Shown: piece by piece, positions 57,305 through 64,000 of the stretch | Numbering within the stretch: position 1 is the stretch's first letter | How the letters are laid out: each line of letters starts with the position of its first letter | Assembly (NCBI RefSeq): GCF_004335015.1 | Contig: NZ_RQRU01000002.1 | Span: 682,001 to 746,000 of the forward strand | Direction: 5' to 3' | Source: Psychrobacter pygoscelis | GTDB lineage: Bacteria > Pseudomonadota > Gammaproteobacteria > Pseudomonadales > Moraxellaceae | Length of the DNA stretch: 64,000 nt | Notes under the pieces: model-generated | What the model was told of the DNA's origin: nothing | The model's input: the letters and a program-made list of their open reading frames with translations, nothing else | Database searches by the model: none | Translations under genes and position numbers: made by a program

Positions 57305-58477
57305 CTAATTAACATGTAAAAACTCTAAGAACTCGGCGCTCTCAAAGCTGGCCTGATAGGGAGTGCCGTCTTCTCGAAATATCATCGGCGTGGCTATTAC
57401 CACCAACCCTTTGGCCTTAAGCTGATTGGCCAGTAGGTTATTGGTTTTATCTTCTTCACCTTGGACAGCAGAGCAAGTATTGGCTACTTTTTGACCTGTC
57501 ATTGCAGCATCTAAGGCTTGCTTACGAGCAGTGCTCTCTGTCTTACACCAAATCTGGCGCATGGGCTCAAACGACTCTTCATAAACGGGAAAGCCAATAA
57601 CCTTGATGGTAATACCCTTAGCATTAAGCTTAGGGATGAGCTTATGAAATCGGCGACAATACGGGCAATTAATATCCGTCGCCACATAAACGACAGCCCG
57701 CTGCGCTGTAGTTGCAGGGTAGATAATCAGCTCTTGCTCATCCAATTGTGCAAATATCTGACGATTCTTTTGCCGCTCGAAGTTCTCATCCAGCTCATTA
57801 ATCTGACCGTCTTCAATAGTGAATATCTCGCCATCCGTAAAAACGCTCGCATCGGTAGTGGTGATAAAAGGGGTCTCATCCACCGTCATGCCCCAAATCA
57901 GCCCAGGAATACTCGTATGGTATAACGGTATCTGCGCGCTCATGTTCTCTAGCATACTCATATTTTTAAGCATGGATTGGCGCAGCTCATCACTGACCGG
58001 CATACCCACTTGGCTCTGACTCGCAGGCTCGCTAGGTACTATCGTCAGCTTAGGACTAGGGTTAGGTTGCAGTGTGCCTTGTAAGGCATGTCGCCCATCG
58101 GCAGTAATATGTAAAGGCGGCATACCCTGCAGATTAACTTGATACATTGAAGGTAGCTCAGAGGGTACTATAGATAAAATAGCAGGTTTAATCCCTGCCT
58201 CTGTCAGCGTGCGGCGAATATGCGCCTGAATGGCCGTAACATCGGTAGACGTTACATGACTCTGGGCAGGCATATCTCTCGCCTTAGTAGCCATGTTAGC
58301 TGGTGACTTAGCCCCAGTAACCGCAGTACTGGTCGAATCTGCCTCTGTGCTTGCCATACTAGCAGTGCTGGCTAAGCTCAACATAACCGCTGCCCCTAGC
58401 GTGCCAGCTTTTATCAAACCAACCCACTCTGGCTTTGCATAAGTAAATCTCTTTGAATAAAGGATCTTTGTCTTCAT
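57305..58477 (-). CDS. DsbC-like thiol:disulfide interchange protein
   Basis: A periplasmic disulfide isomerase candidate. A signal peptide is seen at about residues 20-45 (AGTLGAAVMLSLASTASMAS). The thioredoxin-fold catalytic domain has CPYC in VATDINCPYCRRFHKLI near residue 275 and a further Cys pair downstream, as in DsbC. At 390 residues it is much longer than the 236 of Escherichia coli DsbC. The N-terminal half seems to hold two DsbC dimerisation-like segments, about residues 80-140 and 195-245. An AAAAGG ribosome binding site precedes the ATG. Confidence 0.85.
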   Translation of the reverse strand: MKTKILYSKRFTYAKPEWVGLIKAGTLGAAVMLSLASTASMASTEADSTSTAVTGAKSPANMATKARDMPAQSHVTSTDVTAIQAHIRRTLTEAGIKPAILSIVPSELPSMYQVNLQGMPPLHITADGRHALQGTLQPNPSPKLTIVPSEPASQSQVGMPVSDELRQSMLKNMSMLENMSAQIPLYHTSIPGLIWGMTVDETPFITTTDASVFTDGEIFTIEDGQINELDENFERQKNRQIFAQLDEQELIIYPATTAQRAVVYVATDINCPYCRRFHKLIPKLNAKGITIKVIGFPVYEESFEPMRQIWCKTESTARKQALDAAMTGQKVANTCSAVQGEEDKTNNLLANQLKAKGLVVIATPMIFREDGTPYQASFESAEFLEFLHVN

Positions 58478-58508
58478 TGCTATTACCTTTTCATTAAACA
58501 GGCTTTGC

Positions 58509-58645
58509 TATCGTTCATCCTATTTAAGACTGATACGTAAAAGAGTAGCTGGTATAAATTTGCTGGCTAGACGTCATGAGGTGGTTAAGGCAGTCATAAA
58601 TTTATTCCAGCGACTTTGTGTCAAGTCTAAAATGGATTGACTATA
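58509..58645. mobile_element. MITE-like repeat, copy 2
   Basis: A 137-bp element aligning end to end with the copy at 41271-41409, roughly four in five bases identical by eye. Inverted ends are present (left TATCGTTCATCCTATTTA, right AAAATGGATTGACTATA). It lies just upstream of the DsbC-like gene, so it may separate its promoter from neighbouring DNA. No frame inside. Confidence 0.8.
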
Positions 58646-58805
58646 CTATCTATTACAAACTGTATTTTTAAATCCTAAGATAACCATGGATAATCATAAG
58701 ACTTAACTGACTTACTGCTTTGCTTGACACGATATTTTAGTGTTTAAAAACTTGTATCGTGACTTCATTGCTACGTTATATCTTCACCACTTTCGCTATT
58801 ATGCT

Positions 58806-59915
58806 ATGACTCAATTACCCATGACCCATTCAACCAACAATGCCAATACACGACAGACCACTATCCTAGACGGCGGTATGGGCCGAGAATTAGAACGACG
58901 CGGCGCGCCCTTTCGTCAGCCTGAATGGTCAGCGCTTGCGCTAATAGAAGCACCGCAACATGTCCTTGCCGCGCACCTAGCCTTTATTGCCGCTGGCGCC
59001 AATGTCATTACGATTAACAGCTATGCCATCACGCCATTTCACCTAGGAGAGCGATTTTATAGCGAAGGTCTAGCGTTGGCAACGACGGCAGCCAAGCTCG
59101 CTTATAAAGCAGTACAGTCGGGTAACAACGCAGTACCAGACGCAAGCCAAACATCTGCTCAAATTGCTGCTTGCTTACCGCCCCTATTCGGCTCTTATCG
59201 CCCTGATTTATTCAAACGTGAAGCAGCAGCGCAAATTGCAAAGCCATTAATCGACGCTCAAGCACCCTTTGCCGATATTTGGTTGGCAGAGACCGTTAGT
59301 AGTATTCAAGAGGCGGTCACGTGGTATGAGCTGGTAGCTAAGTTTGAAGGGGATAAAAAAGAGAACTGTAAAGACAACGGCGAAAACGATAAAAATGCCC
59401 TAGGTGCACAAAAGAAGAAGCCATTTTGGGTAGCGTTCACGCTAGATGACAGTGATTTAGATGCACAATTGACAGTGCAATTGAAGGAAGCTATAAGCAA
59501 TACTGAAGTTGGTACTGACCCTATAGCCAAGCCAATGCCAGTCGTCACGCTACGCTCTGGCGAATCAGTCTCGGAAGCCGTCACTGCTATGATAGGCTTA
59601 GGTGTCGACGCCATATTGTTTAATTGTAGTCAACCAGAAGTGATGTTATCGGCGTTACAAGTGGCCAAAGACAGTATTGACCGCGAAGGTGGCAAACAAC
59701 GGCTTGGGGTATATGCCAATGCTTTTGCGCCAAAGCAAGTGCATAAACAGGCCAATGCCGAGCTGCGTGGTATCCGCCAAGACACCACGCCAGAGAACTA
59801 TCTGACATGGGCGCAGCAGTGGCGTGATGCAGGAGCAGATATTATCGGCGGTTGCTGCGGCATCGGCACCGAGCATATTGCCAAATTAGCAGCAGGGTTA
59901 GCGGCAGCAAGTTAG
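58806..59915 (+). CDS. Homocysteine S-methyltransferase family protein
   Basis: A zinc-dependent methyltransferase barrel that makes methionine from homocysteine, probably with S-methylmethionine or a similar donor. The start of the domain is ILDGGMGRELERRGAPF. The first zinc Cys is in FNCSQPE, and the last two are in the GGCCGIGTEHI motif at the C-terminus. A Lys/Asn/Asp-rich insertion lies near residues 190-210. The ATG at 58806 is chosen because the frame upstream to a GTG at 58740 is not domain-like. No ribosome binding site is obvious at either position. Confidence 0.85.
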   Translation: MTQLPMTHSTNNANTRQTTILDGGMGRELERRGAPFRQPEWSALALIEAPQHVLAAHLAFIAAGANVITINSYAITPFHLGERFYSEGLALATTAAKLAYKAVQSGNNAVPDASQTSAQIAACLPPLFGSYRPDLFKREAAAQIAKPLIDAQAPFADIWLAETVSSIQEAVTWYELVAKFEGDKKENCKDNGENDKNALGAQKKKPFWVAFTLDDSDLDAQLTVQLKEAISNTEVGTDPIAKPMPVVTLRSGESVSEAVTAMIGLGVDAILFNCSQPEVMLSALQVAKDSIDREGGKQRLGVYANAFAPKQVHKQANAELRGIRQDTTPENYLTWAQQWRDAGADIIGGCCGIGTEHIAKLAAGLAAAS

Positions 59916-60616
59916 AACTGCGCCACCTCGTCTTCGGTCAAAAAGCGACTGTCGCCTTTGTCTAACCCTTCTAAGGTAATGCCGCCAATACTAGCGCGGT
60001 GCAGCTCAATGACTTTATTGCCAAAGTAAGCCATCATACGCTTGACCTGATGGTATTTACCTTCAGTCAATATGAGGCGCGCATGAGTCTCATCAATAAA
60101 CTCTAGGCTCGCAGGCTTGGTCTTTTCATGATCGCCCTCTAGCAAGATACCTTGGGCGATCTTTTCTACCGCATTCGCCTGCGCCGCCTCGTCCATTGGA
60201 TCGGCCAACGTTAATTCATAGACCTTTTCGTGTTGGTGCTTAGGGCTAGTCACCCGGTGTAACCAACTACCATCATCACTCAAGATAAGCGCGCCTGTCG
60301 TATCGACATCAAGGCGACCAGCAATGCGTAAGCTGGTTAGTTCAGGGACGGCGATAAGCTCGGTCACGATAGGGTATTCTTTGGGCTTAAGGGTACACTC
60401 AAAGCCTTCGGGCTTATAAAGTAAGATATAGCGGTTGCCCGTGGCGACAGATAGTGTCTCACCCGCCCACATGACCTCATCATTTAACTCATCGACGTGT
60501 AGACTACCGTCTTTGACCACCTGATCATTGACAGTAATCTCTGAAGCGTGCAGTACCTTTTTGGCCTCTTTCCGAGACAGCTCGGTGGCTTTACTGATAA
60601 ATTTGTCTAAGCGCAT
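59912..60616 (-). CDS. rsuA: 16S rRNA pseudouridine(516) synthase
   Basis: The 234 residues have an N-terminal S4 domain (MRLDKFISKATELSRKEAKKVL) and an RsuA/RluB/E/F-type catalytic domain. The catalytic Asp is in GRLDVDTTGALILSDDG. Overall layout fits RsuA best, as RluB, RluE and RluF differ in termini. A TTAGGATAG ribosome binding site precedes the ATG. Its stop overlaps the end of the convergent methyltransferase gene by four bases. Confidence 0.9.
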   Translation of the reverse strand: MRLDKFISKATELSRKEAKKVLHASEITVNDQVVKDGSLHVDELNDEVMWAGETLSVATGNRYILLYKPEGFECTLKPKEYPIVTELIAVPELTSLRIAGRLDVDTTGALILSDDGSWLHRVTSPKHQHEKVYELTLADPMDEAAQANAVEKIAQGILLEGDHEKTKPASLEFIDETHARLILTEGKYHQVKRMMAYFGNKVIELHRASIGGITLEGLDKGDSRFLTEDEVAQF

Positions 60617-60732
60617 TTGTGCTATCCTAATCTTAACTTAATAAATATCGTTGTATTGGCATCTTGCGCCAGTTTACCATATTCAGAAGTTATCGCCTTT
60701 TATCACCCACTCTTTTATTCTCTACTGCGCCT

Positions 60733-61332
60733 ATGACTTATCAAACTTTAGCTCGACCAGTAACTGCTCGCCTTGAGATCAAAAAGTCTGAGTTTATCGC
60801 CTACGCCTACCCAGTCAATAATCGTGAGGAGGCTATGTTTCACGTGGAACAATTGCGTGAGAAATATCCTGACGCTCGCCATCACTGCTGGGCCTATATC
60901 ATCGGTGACCCTGATAATACCACCAGTGCAGGCTTTGACGACGATGGTGAACCCGGTGGTACTGCTGGTAGACCGATCCTAAACGTGCTTCAACATAAGA
61001 GTATCGGCAATATCATCATCATCGTGGTGCGCTACTTTGGCGGGATTAAGCTCGGTGCAGGAGGTCTCACTCGCGCTTATGCAGGATCCGCGCAAGCTGC
61101 CGTTGACGAGATGCGACTCACCCCGTTCGTGCCAATGACGCAGGTGCAAATCGCGTCAGACTTCGCCAACGAATCGCAAGTTCGCTACGTGGTCGAGGAC
61201 TTAGGTGGCAGTGTTGGCGACGTCACTTATAATAAGGCGGTCACCTTGACAGTCACGCTACCTGAGTGCGAAATTGAGACGCTAAAAGACCGTCTTGCTA
61301 TGGATGGACAAGTGATTGAGCCGAAAAAATAA
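60733..61332 (+). CDS. yigZ: YigZ (IMPACT) family protein
   Basis: A conserved two-domain protein of the YigZ/IMPACT family with unknown molecular role. The motif block KKSEFIAYAYPVNN and the DDDGEPGGTAGRPILNVL segment are diagnostic, followed by VVRYFGGIKLGAGGLTRAY. The ATG at 60733 (MTYQTLARPV) is chosen; the frame continues 23 codons upstream to a TTG without family similarity. The reading frame carries a 16-bp parS-like sequence (60836-60851) encoding the residues MFHVEQ. Confidence 0.93.
   Translation: MTYQTLARPVTARLEIKKSEFIAYAYPVNNREEAMFHVEQLREKYPDARHHCWAYIIGDPDNTTSAGFDDDGEPGGTAGRPILNVLQHKSIGNIIIIVVRYFGGIKLGAGGLTRAYAGSAQAAVDEMRLTPFVPMTQVQIASDFANESQVRYVVEDLGGSVGDVTYNKAVTLTVTLPECEIETLKDRLAMDGQVIEPKK
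60836..60851. promoter_or_regulatory. parS-like ParB site within yigZ
   Basis: TGTTTCACGTGGAACA is a 16-base match to the parS consensus TGTTNCACGTGAAACA read on the opposite strand. Unlike the two sites near dnaJ it has no outer palindromic arms and lies inside coding sequence. Confidence 0.8.
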
Positions 61333-61568
61333 CGCTTAAAATAGCTGGTTTTAATACTGGAGAATCGATTCAGAATAAGGCATGATAGGCAACAGTAATT
61401 TCAGTGACCAACTGTACACTAAAACTTATTGGTTTTGTCATACGTAGAGGGTATGATAATTCTAAACTGCATCCAGCTTAGTTTGGCATGACTGCCAACC
61501 TATCCATAAAATGCTAGATGCTCACAATAAGATGCCAAATTTGCCTTATTTATCTGAAGACATTATCC

Positions 61569-62552
61569 ATGACACAAAAAAAGACCTTTACCGCGCCCGC
61601 TTTTAAGCCGCCTTTCTGGCTATCCAACACTCACTTACAGACTATCTTGCCCAAGTTCATCATGCCAGAAGCGCCGCCCTATCGCCGTGAGCTGACCTTG
61701 GACTCCTTGAATGAAAGCGAGGTCGCTTACGATTTTTATGATGTCGACGAAGCGCCACCTAAAGATGGCGATCGCTATCAGACACCAATCGTCGTACTGT
61801 TTCACGGCATGGAGGGCAGCAGCCTGAGTCACTATGCACGAACGCTCGCCTACTACGTCCACGCCCAAGGCTGGCACTTTGTAGTAGCGCACTTTCGTAG
61901 TTGCGGCGGCGTACCGGTACGCGGTAGAGTATTTTATGATGCAGGCGATAGCCTTGAAGTCCATCATTCGCTGCAATATTTGGCCAAACGCTATCAGACA
62001 GTCCATGCCGTCGGCACCTCCCTCGGTGGTAATGTACTCGGCAAATACATGGGCGAATACGGTGATGAGGCCCTTTGTGAAGCGGCGGCTATCGTCTCTG
62101 CCCCACTTGATCTTGCCTCCTCGTCCATCGCTATGGAACGCCTGCTAGGTCGCCGCGTCTATACGCCCTACCTGCTTAATCCTATCGTCGCCAAAGCACT
62201 AGGCCATCAGCTTAGTGAAGAAGAAATCGCTGGGGTCAAAGCCAGCCGCCGCATCAGTGAGTTTGATCAGGTCTTTACCGCCCCAAGGCATGGCTACCGC
62301 TCCAAAAACGAGTATTATCGTCAAGCTTCCGCCCTGCCCTACCTACATAAGATCACCAAACCAACGCTGATTATTACTGCCAAAGACGATCCGTTTTTGG
62401 GCGTGGTGCCTGACAATGGAGACATCTCCAACCAAGTGGTACTTTGCGAACCTAAACATGGTGGTCATATTGGCTTTGTCACTTGGACAGACAAGAAGTT
62501 CGATACTGACTGGTATCCCAAGACCGTCATGCAGTTCTTTTATACGACTTAA
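61569..62552 (+). CDS. yheT: YheT-type alpha/beta hydrolase
   Basis: A putative esterase or hydrolase of the YheT/ABHD1-3 group. The start MTQKKTFTAPAFKPPFWLSNTHLQTILP is typical of the family. The HGMEGSSLSHYARTLA oxyanion block and nucleophile elbow GTSLGGNVLGKYMG are intact, and the catalytic His lies in HGGHIGFV near the C-terminus. The ATG at 61569 is selected over an upstream frame start at 61518. The true substrate is unknown. A terminator follows. Confidence 0.92.
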   Translation: MTQKKTFTAPAFKPPFWLSNTHLQTILPKFIMPEAPPYRRELTLDSLNESEVAYDFYDVDEAPPKDGDRYQTPIVVLFHGMEGSSLSHYARTLAYYVHAQGWHFVVAHFRSCGGVPVRGRVFYDAGDSLEVHHSLQYLAKRYQTVHAVGTSLGGNVLGKYMGEYGDEALCEAAAIVSAPLDLASSSIAMERLLGRRVYTPYLLNPIVAKALGHQLSEEEIAGVKASRRISEFDQVFTAPRHGYRSKNEYYRQASALPYLHKITKPTLIITAKDDPFLGVVPDNGDISNQVVLCEPKHGGHIGFVTWTDKKFDTDWYPKTVMQFFYTT

Positions 62553-62580
62553 TATTCAGCAATAAGACCCATATAAAATA

Positions 62581-62610
62581 AAAACGAGTGCTATTAAGCG
62601 CTCGTTTTTG
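62581..62610 (+). terminator. Terminator after yheT
   Basis: Stem AAAACGAGTGC/GCGCTCGTTTT (one G-U wobble) with a TATTAA loop is followed by a T-run. Confidence 0.88.
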
Positions 62611-62738
62611 CTATTGGCAACTAAAAAGTGTGACAGCCAAGGTGCTATAAAATACGCTCAAGGTTATTCAATAACGCTGCCATACTGTGCTATTTTAATT
62701 AGACTTTTGCCTGTATTTACCACTATTAGAGCCACATT

Positions 62739-63281
62739 ATGTACCCTTATTTACGCTATACCACGTCTATTGCTAAAGCCATCGTCGCCACTAAAAAGGG
62801 CCAGACAGTCGATATCGCCGATACTGCTGAGATTACCCTGCGCTGCCGCCTAAACGACATCGACCCTTTCTTTGAGATGAATAATGGCCGCGCGTTGACG
62901 CTTTATGACTTTGGCCGTACTGACTTTGCCATTCGCACTGGCCTTGGCAAAATGCTACTGAAAAAGCGCTGGAGTCTGGTGGTCGCAGGCAGCACCATTC
63001 AGTATCGTAAGCGAATTCGCGCCTTCGACAAGGTCACGATTAAGACTCGTGTTGCCGCTATCGATGAGCGCTGGGTCTATATTGAACAGTCGATGTGGGT
63101 CAAGGGTAAGCCTTGCTCTTCTGCGGTATTGCGAACAGGGGTGACAGAAAAGGGACGCGTGATTGAGACTAAGCGAATCTTAGAGGCTATAGGCAAATCT
63201 GGCTGGGAGATGGCGCCGACGGGTTATGTGAAAGAGTGGATTGAGAGCGATACGCATCGACCTTGGCCGCCGGTGGGTTAG
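62739..63281 (+). CDS. Hotdog-fold acyl-CoA thioesterase (THEM6-like)
   Basis: The 180 residues form one hotdog domain of the 4HBT type: the CRLNDIDPFFEMNNGRALTLYDFGRTDF segment contains the Asp and Asn/His-like region used by thioesterases. The protein closely follows the layout of THEM6-like proteins (MYPYLRYTT... IRAFDKVTIKTR). The substrate is unknown. It is the last intact gene of the window. Downstream the base composition changes sharply. Confidence 0.82.
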   Translation: MYPYLRYTTSIAKAIVATKKGQTVDIADTAEITLRCRLNDIDPFFEMNNGRALTLYDFGRTDFAIRTGLGKMLLKKRWSLVVAGSTIQYRKRIRAFDKVTIKTRVAAIDERWVYIEQSMWVKGKPCSSAVLRTGVTEKGRVIETKRILEAIGKSGWEMAPTGYVKEWIESDTHRPWPPVG

Positions 63282-63289
63282 ATTTTACA

Positions 63290-64000
63290 TCAAACAGCTA
63301 TCGGAACTTCATTTTCTTGTGTTCTTTTTTCATACGGAGGTAGCAATTTTTCTTCTCCATAAACTCATAAAAACTTATCGATTTCTTTAATACTACTTTC
63401 AGTTAGCTTATAGTACTTGGAAAAATCGTGGATAATGTGCCGGAACTTTGCAAATTTTTTCACACCTTTATTCTTGAATAGCGAAAAACCATCTTTATTT
63501 CTACGAGCGATTAAAGTTTTCTCAACAAAACTATCACAGATAGGATACGCATTTTTATTATGCAAATTACAGTATTTAGTAGCAAATGAATAAAAAATAA
63601 TTTCAGCATTATTTTTTGGTTCGTATTTCATATCCTTTAGCTATTTTAGAAACTACATCTAGGTTACCTGCTATTAGCTTCTCATCAATATTAGAATTTA
63701 GTATATGTTTAAATAGTTTAAGAATACTATAGATATTTGTACCGTATAGTTCATTTACTACACAGATTTTTAGAATAATATCTTCTAAAACAGTATTCCT
63801 TTCTAATTCGGAAAATAGTTTTGTTATTACTTTATCTGTAGAACAGTATCGCTCATCACCGTCAAATTTATCTGTATATTTTTTATTAAACTATCTTTCA
63901 CATTATCTAGTTCAACATTATTTTTCGTATAAATCCTTATATTTATAAATTTTAACCTTATGCATTAGAAATAAATGTTTTACTAAAACACAACTAGAGT
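63290..64000 (-). pseudogene. Decayed A+T-rich gene of unknown family (5' end may lie beyond the window)
   Basis: The minus strand reads one coding region in several frames. It begins MHKVKIYKYKDLYEK (ATG at 63965, frame open further to the edge). It continues as NNVELDNVKDSLI, then KYTDKFDGDERYCSTDKV through LDVVSKIAKGYEIRT, then an 88-residue frame (63365-63631) with FYSFATKYCNLHNKNAYP. The in-frame TGA at 63365 is followed by VYGEEKLLPPYEKRTQ. Each frame shift falls at a run of five or six As, and the TGA sits where a Trp codon would fit. The region is far richer in A+T than the window. Three indels plus one nonsense change fit a pseudogene of foreign origin; sequencing error is the alternative. 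Confidence 0.7.

Overview
The window looks like a chromosomal segment of a psychrotolerant gammaproteobacterium of the family Moraxellaceae, most probably Psychrobacter. This is an inference from gene order, protein sequence character and base composition. There is no rRNA to test it. No phage, integron or CRISPR array is visible. About 55 intact genes are present, almost all housekeeping. Intergenic DNA is A+T-rich and carries several short palindromic or MITE-like elements.

Layout. 1-3300: the 3' part of oligopeptidase A (prlC, cut by the window edge) with yheV and an unknown single-pass membrane protein. 3400-17400 (minus strand): the conserved translation/RNA cluster, in transcription order tpiA, secG, tRNA-Leu(GAG), initiator tRNA, rimP, nusA, infB, rbfA, truB, rpsO, pnp. 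The usual truB-rpsO junction is interrupted by a PfpI-family gene and two small acidic hydrophilic proteins that share a repeat unit. 18237-22941: pilB-pilC-pilD-coaE. 23000-30500: rlmB, ppnP, recN, yqgE-ruvX, a membrane protein, tusA and xerD. 30500-39500: an unknown membrane protein, an RsmC-like methyltransferase, lptF-lptG, pepA-holC and sstT. 39600-44100: cbpA-cbpM, the ABC-F gene yheS and erpA. 44600-53400: a stand-alone roadblock/LC7 protein, gshA, dsbB, a lipoprotein, mpl, a GlsB/YeaQ-type membrane protein, def and a type III PLP decarboxylase. 53500-63300: dapB, dnaJ, a DUF2939 protein, a DsbC-like protein, a homocysteine S-methyltransferase, rsuA, a YigZ protein, a YheT-type hydrolase and a thioesterase. 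63290-64000: a very A+T-rich, broken gene running off the right edge.

How the genes work together. The 5' half supplies initiation and elongation factors, ribosome maturation, Sec export and RNA decay. The middle serves type IV pili, LPS transport, recombination and chromosome-dimer resolution. The right half serves protein folding, disulfide formation, glutathione and peptidoglycan recycling.

Most notable observations: (1) three sites matching the parS consensus lie within 6.3 kb, two flanking dnaJ inside long palindromes and one inside the yigZ reading frame, suggesting an origin-proximal ParB loading region; (2) a decayed, A+T-rich gene at the right edge whose frame is restored by three poly-A indels and one TGA-to-Trp change; (3) three MITE-like elements sharing TATAGTC ends plus a fourth flanked by CTAG; (4) a 134-bp imperfect palindrome at 31393-31526; (5) a repeat unit shared by two adjacent small genes; (6) an initiator tRNA with U1-U72 instead of C1-A72.
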